Of a DNA stretch of 64,000 nt, positions 51,250 through 59,581 are shown piece by piece. Position 1 is the stretch's first letter, and every line of letters starts with the position of its first letter. Origin of the DNA: Oceanococcus sp964629015 (GTDB lineage: Bacteria > Pseudomonadota > Gammaproteobacteria > Nevskiales > Oceanococcaceae); assembly GCA_964629015.1 (NCBI GenBank), contig CAZVMN010000002.1:186001-250000 (forward strand), written 5' to 3'. Under the pieces are notes generated by a model that had not been told where the DNA came from, made no database searches, and worked only from the letters and a program-made list of their open reading frames with translations. The translations under genes were made by a program, and so were the position numbers.

Positions 51250-52517
51250 GGCCGGCTCACGCGATAAGGCGCCGGATCAATGGCCGGTGCCTTGCCGCTG
51301 AGCAGATCGGCAAGCAACTGTCCGGACCCCATAGATTGGGTCCAGCCCAAGTGCCCATGACCGGTGTTGAAATACAGGCCATTCACCGACGAGCCTCCGA
51401 TGTAAGGCAGACCATCCGCCGACATGGGACGAAACCCACACCATTCACGCGCGTCGGCGCGATCCAGCGTCACCGCCAGTTCCGGCAGCAGCTCCTGCAT
51501 CAAGGTCCACAGTTGATTCAACCGCGACAGCTTTAAACGTTCATCGAAGCCGGCAAGCTCCGCTGTCCCGGCCAAGCGCAAACGCCCATCCAGCGGTGTG
51601 ATGGCGCCGTGCATATGATGATCGATCAAGGAGCGTTGCGGCAGCGTTTCCGATGCCGTGACCGGCACCGTCAGCGAGTAGCCTTTGACCGGCTTGATCG
51701 GCAAATGAATGCCCACAGCCGAGGCCAGCGCCGAACTCCCGCTTGCCGCGCAAATCACCACCCGGTTGGTCGGGTATTCGCCGCGATCAGTCTGTAGCGC
51801 CACCACCCGATTGGCCGCGACCTGAACCCGCTGAACCTGAACGCCCAAATCAAAGCGCACCCCGCGCTGCTGCAAATACCCGGCCAGGGCCAGACAATAC
51901 CGCCGCGCATCGCCGGTTTCGTCGTCGGGATAGTGGATGCCACCAATCAGCGGCGCGCTCGATGCACGCAGACTCGGTTCCCGGCGCAAGACCTCGGCCC
52001 GATCAAGCACGTCGGCACGTAAACCCTGTTCGGCCAATCTGTGCGCATGGGCACGCGCCGCATCCAAGGCATGCGGATCACGGAACAGTTGCAAAGTGCC
52101 GGCGGTCCGCAGGTCATAGTCAAAGCTGACCTGATCACGCAAACGGTGGAACTGGGTCAAACTGTGCAATGCCAGGTTCAAGTTGGCACGGGTCGAGCGG
52201 TTGTGACGACGCACCGACGAATAGCGCAAAAACCGCAAGCCCCAGGACAAATAGGTCGGCAACGCACGCGGACGAAGTACAATGGGTCCGTCATCGCGAC
52301 CGGCGTAACGCAGCAATGTGCGCCATATGCCCGGACTGTTCCAAGGATCAGCCATCGAGGGGGTTAACATCCCCGCATTGGCGAAACTGGTGCCTGACGC
52401 CACCTGCTCGCCTGCGTCGATAACGCACACGGAATAACCCTGATCGTTCAGCGCCCATGCGGACGCCAGACCGAGAAGACCGCCACCGATTACAACTACA
52501 CCGTTGGGATCAGTCAT
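51246..52517 (-). CDS. dadA: D-amino acid dehydrogenase (FAD-dependent)
   Basis: The 423-residue protein has an N-terminal FAD site VVVIGGGLLGLASAWAL and a C-terminal GHGHLGWTQSMGSGQLLADLL with preceding WCGFRPMSADGLPYIG, which mark the DadA family. It oxidises D-amino acids to 2-oxo acids and ammonia, with electrons to the respiratory chain. It is divergent from a TetR gene and the serine dehydratase gene lies beyond that. The palindrome at 52532-52544 is only 15 bp from its start. Confidence 0.9.
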   Translation of the reverse strand: MTDPNGVVVIGGGLLGLASAWALNDQGYSVCVIDAGEQVASGTSFANAGMLTPSMADPWNSPGIWRTLLRYAGRDDGPIVLRPRALPTYLSWGLRFLRYSSVRRHNRSTRANLNLALHSLTQFHRLRDQVSFDYDLRTAGTLQLFRDPHALDAARAHAHRLAEQGLRADVLDRAEVLRREPSLRASSAPLIGGIHYPDDETGDARRYCLALAGYLQQRGVRFDLGVQVQRVQVAANRVVALQTDRGEYPTNRVVICAASGSSALASAVGIHLPIKPVKGYSLTVPVTASETLPQRSLIDHHMHGAITPLDGRLRLAGTAELAGFDERLKLSRLNQLWTLMQELLPELAVTLDRADAREWCGFRPMSADGLPYIGGSSVNGLYFNTGHGHLGWTQSMGSGQLLADLLSGKAPAIDPAPYRVSRP

Positions 52518-52531
52518 TTCCGGGGCATTTC

Positions 52532-52544
52532 ACTGTACAGTACA
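52532..52544. promoter_or_regulatory. Overlapping palindromes between dadA and the TetR gene
   Basis: ACTGTACAGT (52532-52541) is a perfect 10-bp palindrome and TGTAC-A-GTACA (52534-52544) a second one sharing bases. They are 15 bp upstream of the dadA start and lie directly before the TetR-type gene. This is the natural operator candidate for that regulator. Confidence 0.55.
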
Positions 52545-52547
52545 AAT

Positions 52548-53219
52548 GTGTATCGAACTCTCGACAACAAAAACATGGCCACCAACCTCAGCGCACGCAA
52601 ACGCCAGAAACGCGAATTGTCGATACCCGCGCCCGACCGCAAAGGCAACATCAAAGTCACCCGCGAAGGCTGGATCGAGTGTGCCAAGGTCGTGCTCATC
52701 GAAGAAGGCATCGGTGCCGTCAAAGTCGATCGCCTGGCCAAACGCCTGAAGGTGACCCGAGGCGGATTCTACTACCATTTCAAGAACCACCACGGTTTGC
52801 TTGAGGCGCTGCTCGAGAGTTGGCGAGAGCAAAATCTCTTCACCCCGCGCGAGATGCAGGTGGACTCGGTCGACCACGCGGCCCAAACGTTGGATGCCAT
52901 CTGCGGCAACCTGATTCACGAACTCGGCTTCGATCCCCAGTTCGACATGGCGATCCGCGAATGGGCGCGGGTATCCAAGCCGGTCGCCGAGGTTGTGCAT
53001 GAGGTGGATGACGAGCGCATCGCATCGCTGGAGCAGGTTTTCTCCGGATTGGGCTACCCCTGCACGGAAGCCCGTGTCCGTGCACGCGTGTTCTATACCC
53101 ACCAAATTGGCTATTACACCATTGGGGTTGAGGAACCGACCGAAATCCGCGAACGGAGCCTGCAAAGCTACCTCAACGTGCTGGGTGGCACCGCCTACCG
53201 AAAATCCTATCGCGGCTGA
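52548..53219 (+). CDS. TetR/AcrR family transcriptional regulator
   Basis: The 223-residue frame starts at GTG 52548; an ATG at 52575 would remove nine residues and is equally likely. The helix-turn-helix is GAVKVDRLAKRLKVTRGGFYYHFKNHHGLLEALL. The C-terminal domain binds a ligand. The gene is divergent from dadA and 9 bp before sdaA. The shared palindromic region suggests that it controls dadA, itself and possibly sdaA, in response to an amino acid or a derived keto acid. Confidence 0.9.
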   Translation: MYRTLDNKNMATNLSARKRQKRELSIPAPDRKGNIKVTREGWIECAKVVLIEEGIGAVKVDRLAKRLKVTRGGFYYHFKNHHGLLEALLESWREQNLFTPREMQVDSVDHAAQTLDAICGNLIHELGFDPQFDMAIREWARVSKPVAEVVHEVDDERIASLEQVFSGLGYPCTEARVRARVFYTHQIGYYTIGVEEPTEIRERSLQSYLNVLGGTAYRKSYRG

Positions 53220-53228
53220 GCCCTGAAC

Positions 53229-54677
53229 ATGACCGATCACTACAGCATCAGCGTATTCGAGATGCTCAAGATCGGCATCGGGCCCTCCAGTTCCCACACG
53301 CTCGGCCCGTGGCGCGCGGTGCAACGCTTTCTCAATGAGCTGCCGCACGATCTCCGCTGTGAACGTGTGCGTGTGGAATTGTTCGGCTCGCTGGGTCTGA
53401 CCGGCAAAGGTCACGGCACCGACATTGCGGTTCAACTGGCCTTGCTCGGGCATGATCCGCAAGACATCGCAATCGAACAGATCCCCCAGTATCTGGATGA
53501 TCTGAAGAGCATCCAAGAGATCGCTTTACACGATGGTCAGCGGGTGAGTTTCGATCCGCACCAGGACATCGTTTTTCGCGCGGACAGCGCCCTGCCCGGA
53601 CACGCCAATGCGCTGCGTTGCCACGCCATCGCAGCCTCCTCAAACCGTGATTTCCAGCGTGTCTACTACTCCATCGGTGGCGGCTTCGTGCTGGGTGAAG
53701 ACGAATCCGAAACCGCCGCGCCCGGCCCAGCGCTGCCCTACCCATGTAGCAGCGCCGCGGATCTGCTGGCGCATTGCCAACGCGATCAACTGAGTATTGC
53801 CCGCATGGTCCGCGCCAACGAGCGCGCCTGGCGTGATGACGACGCCATCAATCAAGGCTTACTGCGGCTTTGGCAAGTCATGCTTGAGGCCATGCATCGT
53901 GGTTGTTACCGCGACGGAGAATTGCCCGGCGGATTGCACGTGGTGCGGCGCGCAGCACGCATGAACGCCAAGCTCCTCAACGCGCTTGATGACAGCGCCT
54001 GCGCGGAGGCAAGAACGTCTACAACGTCGTGGTTAAACGCATTGCGGCGTTGCCAAACCGACTTTGCCAGCACCATGCAAGGCATCAGCACTTTCGCGCT
54101 CGCGGTCAACGAAGAAAATGCCAGCTTCGGGCGCGTCGTGACTGCGCCCACCAACGGCGCCGCGGGTGTCATTCCCGCCGTCTTGATGCACCTGCTGTGC
54201 AACAGCGACGGACACGACGATGAGCGCTTGATCCAAGATTTTCTATTGGTCGCTGGTGAAATCGGCACGCACTTCAAGAAGGGCGCAACGATCTCCGCCG
54301 CCGCGGGAGGCTGCCAAGCGGAGATCGGGGTGTCATCCGCGATGGCCGCAGCCGCGCTCACCGAAGCCTTGGGTGGCAGCGTAGCGCAGTCTCTGGTCGC
54401 CGCCGAAATCGCCATGGAACATCATCTCGGCATGACCTGCGACCCCGTCGCCGGACTGGTCCAGATTCCCTGCATCGAGCGCAACGCGATGGGTGCGGTG
54501 AAAGCGGTCAATGCCGCGCAGCTGGCTTTGTCGCGGGACCCGGATCAAGCGCGCGTATCACTGGATCAAGTGATACGTACGCTGGCCGAAACGGCCCGCG
54601 ACATGAACAGCAAATACAAGGAAACCTCGCAAGGCGGATTGGCCGTCAACATCTCGGTCAACCATGCCGAATGCTGA
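53229..54677 (+). CDS. sdaA: L-serine ammonia-lyase, iron-sulfur dependent
   Basis: The 482-residue protein has the beta-domain opening ISVFEMLKIGIGPSSSHTLGPWRA and GSLGLTGKGHGTD. The three [4Fe-4S] cysteines are Cys362, Cys404 and Cys415, with the x41 and x10 spacing of E. coli SdaA. It deaminates L-serine to pyruvate. It is about 25 residues longer than E. coli SdaA because of inserts in the middle third. It sits just after a TetR gene and faces an unrelated DUF899 gene. D-amino acid oxidation, serine and threonine breakdown lie together in this region. Confidence 0.95.
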   Translation: MTDHYSISVFEMLKIGIGPSSSHTLGPWRAVQRFLNELPHDLRCERVRVELFGSLGLTGKGHGTDIAVQLALLGHDPQDIAIEQIPQYLDDLKSIQEIALHDGQRVSFDPHQDIVFRADSALPGHANALRCHAIAASSNRDFQRVYYSIGGGFVLGEDESETAAPGPALPYPCSSAADLLAHCQRDQLSIARMVRANERAWRDDDAINQGLLRLWQVMLEAMHRGCYRDGELPGGLHVVRRAARMNAKLLNALDDSACAEARTSTTSWLNALRRCQTDFASTMQGISTFALAVNEENASFGRVVTAPTNGAAGVIPAVLMHLLCNSDGHDDERLIQDFLLVAGEIGTHFKKGATISAAAGGCQAEIGVSSAMAAAALTEALGGSVAQSLVAAEIAMEHHLGMTCDPVAGLVQIPCIERNAMGAVKAVNAAQLALSRDPDQARVSLDQVIRTLAETARDMNSKYKETSQGGLAVNISVNHAEC

Positions 54678-54680
54678 ATC

Positions 54681-55277
54681 TCAGTCTATGAGGTCCGTCC
54701 CACCATCCTCCAGCTGCGACGGTCGCTTCCAGTAGCCATATTGTGGCGTCCAGCTTGTCTCGTCGTGGCCAGCCAGCGCCAAAACGCTCCACAACGAACA
54801 AAAATCATCACCGGGGCCGAAGCTCGCTGAGTTCATGCGGAAAATGCGTTCGCCATCGCGGCGATAGCAGACGATACCGGGATAGTTGTCTTCGCCCGCG
54901 CACACCGTTTGTTCCTGGATATAGGTTGAACCGGCGTGTGATGCCATACGAAAACGCCAGCCACGGTCATTGGCCATACGGCGTTGCTCGTCCGGCGAAT
55001 CCTTGGACACCATGGACACGGCGAAGCGATCTTCCAGATGAGACAGAAAGCCGTTCAAACCGTCTGCCCACAACGTGCAGTAACGGCAGCCCTGGCCCAT
55101 GTTGTGAATCACGAAGAGAATGTTCTTCTCGCCGAACAAGTCGAGCAGCGTCAAATCGCCGCTTTGATCGCGAAACGGGTAATTTTGTATGCGCTGGGGT
55201 TCAGCGCTGGCTCGCAGTTCACGGAGCTGTTTCTTGAGCTCAAAAATCTGTTTTTCGAGCTTTTCAATCTCGTTCAC
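54681..55277 (-). CDS. DUF899-like thioredoxin-fold protein
   Basis: A GTG at 55277 with AGGAG seven bases before it gives 198 residues. After a basic N-terminal coiled segment (EKLEKQIFELKKQLRELRA) comes a thioredoxin-like domain: LTLLDLFGEKNILFVIHNMGQGCRYCTLWADGLNGF, with a CxxC (Cys-Arg-Tyr-Cys). The pattern is that of DUF899/AhpC-TSA-like proteins. A redox role is possible but unproven. The stop lies 3 bp from the end of the convergent sdaA gene. Confidence 0.8.
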   Translation of the reverse strand: MNEIEKLEKQIFELKKQLRELRASAEPQRIQNYPFRDQSGDLTLLDLFGEKNILFVIHNMGQGCRYCTLWADGLNGFLSHLEDRFAVSMVSKDSPDEQRRMANDRGWRFRMASHAGSTYIQEQTVCAGEDNYPGIVCYRRDGERIFRMNSASFGPGDDFCSLWSVLALAGHDETSWTPQYGYWKRPSQLEDGGTDLID

Positions 55278-55331
55278 ACCTGGTCTCCTCCGGGTTTCAG
55301 CCCGCAAGCATTCACCGACCGGCGACCAGGG

Positions 55332-56846
55332 TCAACAGCAGCTGTCGTCGAAATGCCGGTGGCCAGCCACTGCCGTTGAGGACGCCGCAGAATCTATCTG
55401 CCCGCTTGCGCTCGCCGCATGGTGCTGATGCAAGATATCGGTCACTGCCAGCGTCAATCGGCGGGCAAAGGGAATATGAAGAAACTCATTCGGGCCATGG
55501 GCATTGGAAGCCGGGCCCAGCACGCCAGTGATCACGAACTGCGCGCGCGGAAACTTCTCGCCCAGCATGCCCATAAACGGAATCGAGCCGCCCTCGCCCA
55601 TCATCGCCGCGGGTTTGCCGAAGGCCCGCTCAGACGCGTGGTTCACGGCTTTCTCCAACCATGTGGCCAGCGGCGGCGCATGCCAGCCACTGGCCGCTTT
55701 GTCGGCGCGAAAGCTGACCTTGGCGCCGTAAGGTGGCTGCGCTTCGAGCACCTGTTTGATGTGTTCGCTCGCAACATCGCCATCCAGCGTTGGGGGAAAT
55801 CGGAAGGACAGCATCAAACTGGTGTAAGGGCGTAAGACATTGCCCGCATCAGACAAGGCCGGCATGCCGCCCACACCGGTGTAGGACAAGGTGGGACGCC
55901 AGGTGCGGTTGAGGATGACCTCGGCACCGTCCGCACTCATCAACTGGGCGCCCTGGACCAACGGGAACATCTCGAACAATGCCGGACCAAGAATATCGGC
56001 CGCTTGGCGCGCTTGCTGCGCACGCTCATCCGGGATGTCCACATGCAACCAATCCGGAATCAAACGACCGCTATCACGATCTTCCAGACGCGCGATCAGT
56101 TGAGCGGCAATGCGAAAGCTCGACGCGACCGCGCCGCTGGCGGCTCCCGAATGCACACCTTCTTCGAGAATGTCGACACGCAGTTCACCCGCGAGATTGC
56201 CACGCAGCGAGGTGGTCAGCCACATTTGCTCGTAGTTCCCGGCCCCTGAGTCCAGGCAGACAACCAGCGACGGCGCGCCGATACGCTCGGCCAAATGATC
56301 GACGTAATACGGCAGGTCCGGACTGCCGGACTCCTCGCAGGCTTCGATCATGACCACGCAGCGCGCATGCGGGAGACCTTGAGCCTGCAAGGCCATAACC
56401 GCCGTGAGTGAGGCGAAACAGGCGTAGCCGTCATCGGCGCCACCGCGCCCATAAAGCTTGTCGTTGCGCAGGACGGGCTGCCACGGTCCCAGCCCCTCGG
56501 ACCAACCCTCCATTTCCGGTTGTTTATCCAAATGCCCGTACATCAGCACGGTATCCTGGCACTGCGGATCGCCGTCAATCTCGATCAACAACAAAGGCGT
56601 GCGCCCCTCCAGGCGCACCACGTCAACGCGCGCGCCGGCCAGCTCGCCGCTGTCGACGCAACGCTGACACCACCCGGCAAACTGCTCCACCACCTGATCC
56701 ATGTAGCCGTTCTCGCGCCAACGCGCGTCGAACATCGGTGACTTGTTGGGGATGCGGATGTAGTCAACCAGTTCCGGCACGATTTGCGCGTCCCAACGCT
56801 GATCAACAAATTCACGCGCAGCCGCGTGATCCAATGCAGTGCTCAT
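55332..56846 (-). CDS. M20 family metallopeptidase (CNDP dipeptidase-like)
   Basis: The 504-residue protein has the metal-site motifs of M20 dipeptidases: VLMYGHLDKQPEMEGW, GRGGADDGYACF and MIEACEESGSPDLP, which includes the catalytic Glu-Glu. The length and the segment GGSIPFMGMLGEKFPRAQFVITGVLG match CNDP2-like non-specific dipeptidases. It hydrolyses dipeptides or acyl-amino acids. It ends 54 bp from the DUF899 gene and precedes tdh by 1 bp on the same strand, so it probably shares the threonine operon. Confidence 0.92.
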   Translation of the reverse strand: MSTALDHAAAREFVDQRWDAQIVPELVDYIRIPNKSPMFDARWRENGYMDQVVEQFAGWCQRCVDSGELAGARVDVVRLEGRTPLLLIEIDGDPQCQDTVLMYGHLDKQPEMEGWSEGLGPWQPVLRNDKLYGRGGADDGYACFASLTAVMALQAQGLPHARCVVMIEACEESGSPDLPYYVDHLAERIGAPSLVVCLDSGAGNYEQMWLTTSLRGNLAGELRVDILEEGVHSGAASGAVASSFRIAAQLIARLEDRDSGRLIPDWLHVDIPDERAQQARQAADILGPALFEMFPLVQGAQLMSADGAEVILNRTWRPTLSYTGVGGMPALSDAGNVLRPYTSLMLSFRFPPTLDGDVASEHIKQVLEAQPPYGAKVSFRADKAASGWHAPPLATWLEKAVNHASERAFGKPAAMMGEGGSIPFMGMLGEKFPRAQFVITGVLGPASNAHGPNEFLHIPFARRLTLAVTDILHQHHAASASGQIDSAASSTAVAGHRHFDDSCC

Positions 56847-56847
56847 A

Positions 56848-57873
56848 TCAGTTCCAGTTCAGCAGGACCTTGCCCGACTGCCCCGACGCCATGGCATCGA
56901 AGCCTTGCTGAAAATCGGTAATGGAGAATTCGTGCGTGATGACCGGACAAATGTTCAAACCGGACTCCAGCATCGCGGTCATCTTGTACCAGGTTTCAAA
57001 CATCTCGCGACCGTAGATGCCCTTGAGCGTGAGCCCCTTGAACACCAGCTTTTCGTAATCCACCGGCACCGGTGCGGGCGATATACCCAACTGCGCGATA
57101 CGGCCTCCGTGATTCATGACCGAGAACATCTGATCCATGGCGCGAGCATTGCCGGACATCTCCAACCCCACATCAAATCCCTCGCGCATGCCCAGGTCAC
57201 GCATCACTGTCGGCAGGTCCTCACGACTGACATTGACCACGCGATCCGCGCCCATCTGCCCGGCGAGCCCCAAGCGATAGTCATTCACATCCGTGATCAC
57301 CACGTGGCGCGCGCCAACGTGGCGTGCCACCGCCGCGGCCATCAGCCCAATCGGTCCTGCGCCGGTGATCAACACATCTTCGCCAACAAGATTGAACGCC
57401 AACGCGGTGTGCACGGCGTTGCCCAAGGGATCAAAAATCGCCGCATGGCGATCATCAATCGCGTCTGGAATTGGGAACACATTCACCGCCGGAATCATCA
57501 CGAATTGGGCAAAACTCCCCGGTCTGTTGACGCCAACGCCCACCGTATTGCGGCACAAGTGGCGCGTTCCCGCCCGGCAGTTGCGACAATACCCGCAGGT
57601 GATGTGACCCTCGCCGGACACCCGCTGCCCCACACGCAGACCGTCAACATGCGAGCCCAAAGCCGCAACGCGGCCGACGAACTCATGCCCCACCACCATC
57701 GGCACTGGGATGGTGTGCTGAGCCCACTCGTCCCAATGATAGATATGCATGTCAGTGCCACAGATCGCGCTGACCGCGACCTCAATCAAGACATCATTGG
57801 GTCCGGGTTCCGGGATCGTCGTTTCGACCTGCCATATCCCCGGCTCCGCTTTGAGTTTTGATAATGCAAGCAT
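56848..57873 (-). CDS. tdh: L-threonine 3-dehydrogenase
   Basis: The ATG at 57873 gives 341 residues, the length of E. coli Tdh, and the N-terminus MLALSKLKAEPGIW fits it. The catalytic zinc cysteine is Cys38 in AICGTDMHIYHWDEW, and the structural zinc site is CGYCRNCRAGTRHLC. NAD binds at GAGPIGLMAAAV. It oxidises L-threonine to 2-amino-3-ketobutyrate, which Kbl then splits. kbl lies 14 bp upstream on the same strand. Regulation is likely shared from the promoter before kbl. Confidence 0.96.
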   Translation of the reverse strand: MLALSKLKAEPGIWQVETTIPEPGPNDVLIEVAVSAICGTDMHIYHWDEWAQHTIPVPMVVGHEFVGRVAALGSHVDGLRVGQRVSGEGHITCGYCRNCRAGTRHLCRNTVGVGVNRPGSFAQFVMIPAVNVFPIPDAIDDRHAAIFDPLGNAVHTALAFNLVGEDVLITGAGPIGLMAAAVARHVGARHVVITDVNDYRLGLAGQMGADRVVNVSREDLPTVMRDLGMREGFDVGLEMSGNARAMDQMFSVMNHGGRIAQLGISPAPVPVDYEKLVFKGLTLKGIYGREMFETWYKMTAMLESGLNICPVITHEFSITDFQQGFDAMASGQSGKVLLNWN

Positions 57874-57887
57874 GCGGCCCGTCTCCC

Positions 57888-59084
57888 TCACGCAATCACT
57901 CCGAGATCACGTCCTACATTTGCGAATGCCTCCAGCGCCTGATCCAACTGGCGAATGTCCAAGCCCGCCGACATCTGAGTGCGAATCCGGGCCTCACCAT
58001 GCGGCACCACCGGGTAGGAAAATCCGATGACGTAAACCCCCTGAGCCAACAGCTCATCAGCCATGCGCGCGGCCAAGTGTGCATCTCCGAGCATGATCGG
58101 CACGATGGGGTGTTCGCCGGGCTTTAAGGTGAAACCAAGGCGGTGCAAACCATCCCGCCAATAACGCGTGTTGTCGAACAAGCGTTGGCGCAGGCGATCA
58201 TCGTCAGTGACGAGATTCAAAGCCTCTATCGCGCCAGCAACCAGGGATGGCGCAACGCTGTTGGAAAACAGGTAAGGACGCGCACGATTACGCAGCCAGT
58301 CGACAATCGGCTGTCGCGCGGCCACAAAACCACCGGACGCACCACCCAACGCTTTACCCAACGTGCCTGTAATGATGTCGACGCGGCCTTCCACCTCACG
58401 AAACGCCGGTGTGCCGCGCCCGCCATGGCCGAGAAACCCGTGCGCATGAGCATCGTCGATCATGACCAAGGCATCGTAGCGATCCGCCAGATCACAAATC
58501 TGATCCAGCGGCGCGATGGTGCCATCCATGGAAAACACGCCGTCGCTGACGATCACCCGGAAACGCTTGTCGGCATGAGCTTTCAGATGCGCCTCGAGTG
58601 CATGAATGTCGCAATTGGGATAGCGCTCACGCTGGGCTTTGCACAGCCGAATACCGTCGATCAGGCTGGCGTGGTTCAAAGCATCCGAGATGATCACATC
58701 CTGTTCGCAGAACAGGGCTTCAAAGACCCCGCCGTTGGCGTCGAAAGCGGATGGAAAAAGAATGGCATCCTCACAGCCGAGCCAGGCGGCCAGACGCGTC
58801 TCCAAGCTGCGATGCAGATCCTGAGTGCCGCAGATAAAACGCACGGATGCCATCCCAAAACCATGCGTATCCAGTGCCTCGTGTGCGGCGGCAATCAGCC
58901 GCGGATCATCGGCCAAACCCAGATAGTTGTTGGCACACAGATTGATGACCTCGCGACCATCCGCCAGAGCAATGCGCGACGCCTGCGGCGACATCAGCGT
59001 GCGCTCGCGCTTGTACAGCCCCTGCTCCCGCAGGTCATTGAGCGCATCGTGGAATAGCGCAGCAAATGCGTTGTCTGACATCAT
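57888..59084 (-). CDS. kbl: Glycine C-acetyltransferase (2-amino-3-ketobutyrate CoA ligase)
   Basis: The ATG at 59084 gives 398 residues as in E. coli Kbl; an ATG one codon later is also possible. The PLP enzyme is recognised by NLCANNYLGLADDPRLIAAA, HGFGMASVRFICGTQ, the lysine motif DIITGTLGKALGGASGG, and YPVVPHGEARIRTQMSA. With CoA it cleaves 2-amino-3-ketobutyrate to glycine and acetyl-CoA. It begins the minus-strand kbl-tdh-M20 unit and is divergent from a MerR gene. A 16-bp palindrome lies 31 bp upstream of it. Confidence 0.96.
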   Translation of the reverse strand: MMSDNAFAALFHDALNDLREQGLYKRERTLMSPQASRIALADGREVINLCANNYLGLADDPRLIAAAHEALDTHGFGMASVRFICGTQDLHRSLETRLAAWLGCEDAILFPSAFDANGGVFEALFCEQDVIISDALNHASLIDGIRLCKAQRERYPNCDIHALEAHLKAHADKRFRVIVSDGVFSMDGTIAPLDQICDLADRYDALVMIDDAHAHGFLGHGGRGTPAFREVEGRVDIITGTLGKALGGASGGFVAARQPIVDWLRNRARPYLFSNSVAPSLVAGAIEALNLVTDDDRLRQRLFDNTRYWRDGLHRLGFTLKPGEHPIVPIMLGDAHLAARMADELLAQGVYVIGFSYPVVPHGEARIRTQMSAGLDIRQLDQALEAFANVGRDLGVIA

Positions 59085-59114
59085 CCGACCCAAGCTGTAG
59101 AGGCAAATCACAAT

Positions 59115-59130
59115 CATACAATGATGTATG
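59115..59130. promoter_or_regulatory. Palindrome between kbl and the MerR gene
   Basis: CATACAATGATGTATG has 6-bp perfect arms CATACA/TGTATG around four bases. It is 31 bp from the kbl start and 35 bp from the MerR start. MerR proteins usually bind repeats between -35 and -10 boxes spaced 19-20 bp; I could not place such boxes with confidence. Confidence 0.5.
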
Positions 59131-59164
59131 TATCCTCAGCCACGTGCCGAGCAGGAGCCCACGA

Positions 59165-59581
59165 ATGACCCCGTCCATGACCATAGGCAAACTGGCGAAA
59201 GCCGCAGACGTGGCCATCGACACGGTGCGTTATTACGAACGCGAAGGCCTGCTGCCCAAACCGCATCGCACCGCCTCCGGTTACCGCGTTTATGCAGAGG
59301 ACAGTGTGCGACGCCTGCGTTTCATCCGCCGCGCTAAAGCCCTGGGCTTTCAGCTCTCCGACATCGCCAGTTTGTTGCGCCTGACGGACAATGACGGCGC
59401 ATCCGCATCGGTTCGGGCGCTCACCCTGCAGCACCTGGAGCTGGTCAACCACAAAATTGAGGATTTGCTCAATGTGCGCGACGCTCTACAAACTCTGGCC
59501 GACCGCTGCGACGGCGAAGGCTGCATCCACCATTGCCCGATCATTGACGCACTCAACGACGATTCTGGAATCCCTGCATGA
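59165..59581 (+). CDS. MerR family transcriptional regulator, metal-responsive type
   Basis: The ATG at 59165 with AGGAG 8 bases upstream gives 138 residues. The helix-turn-helix is MTIGKLAKAADVAIDTVRYYEREGLLP, followed by the SGYRVYAEDSVRRLRFIRRAKALGFQLSDI block and the dimer helix. The C-terminus has cysteines at 115, 120 and 124 and two histidines (DRCDGEGCIHHCPI), like heavy-metal sensors ZntR/CadR/CueR. No metal transporter is adjacent. It is divergent from kbl and overlaps the lytic transglycosylase gene by 4 bp (ATGA). Confidence 0.9.
   Translation: MTPSMTIGKLAKAADVAIDTVRYYEREGLLPKPHRTASGYRVYAEDSVRRLRFIRRAKALGFQLSDIASLLRLTDNDGASASVRALTLQHLELVNHKIEDLLNVRDALQTLADRCDGEGCIHHCPIIDALNDDSGIPA

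Noticed and set aside
56839..57861. A 340-codon open frame on the plus strand opposite tdh
   Set aside because: It is antisense to a clear threonine dehydrogenase with E. coli-like motifs. Long antisense frames are common in GC-rich coding sequence, and it shows no family motif.
58143..59057. A 304-codon open frame on the plus strand opposite kbl
   Set aside because: It lies fully inside kbl, which has all PLP-enzyme motifs; the antisense frame has none.
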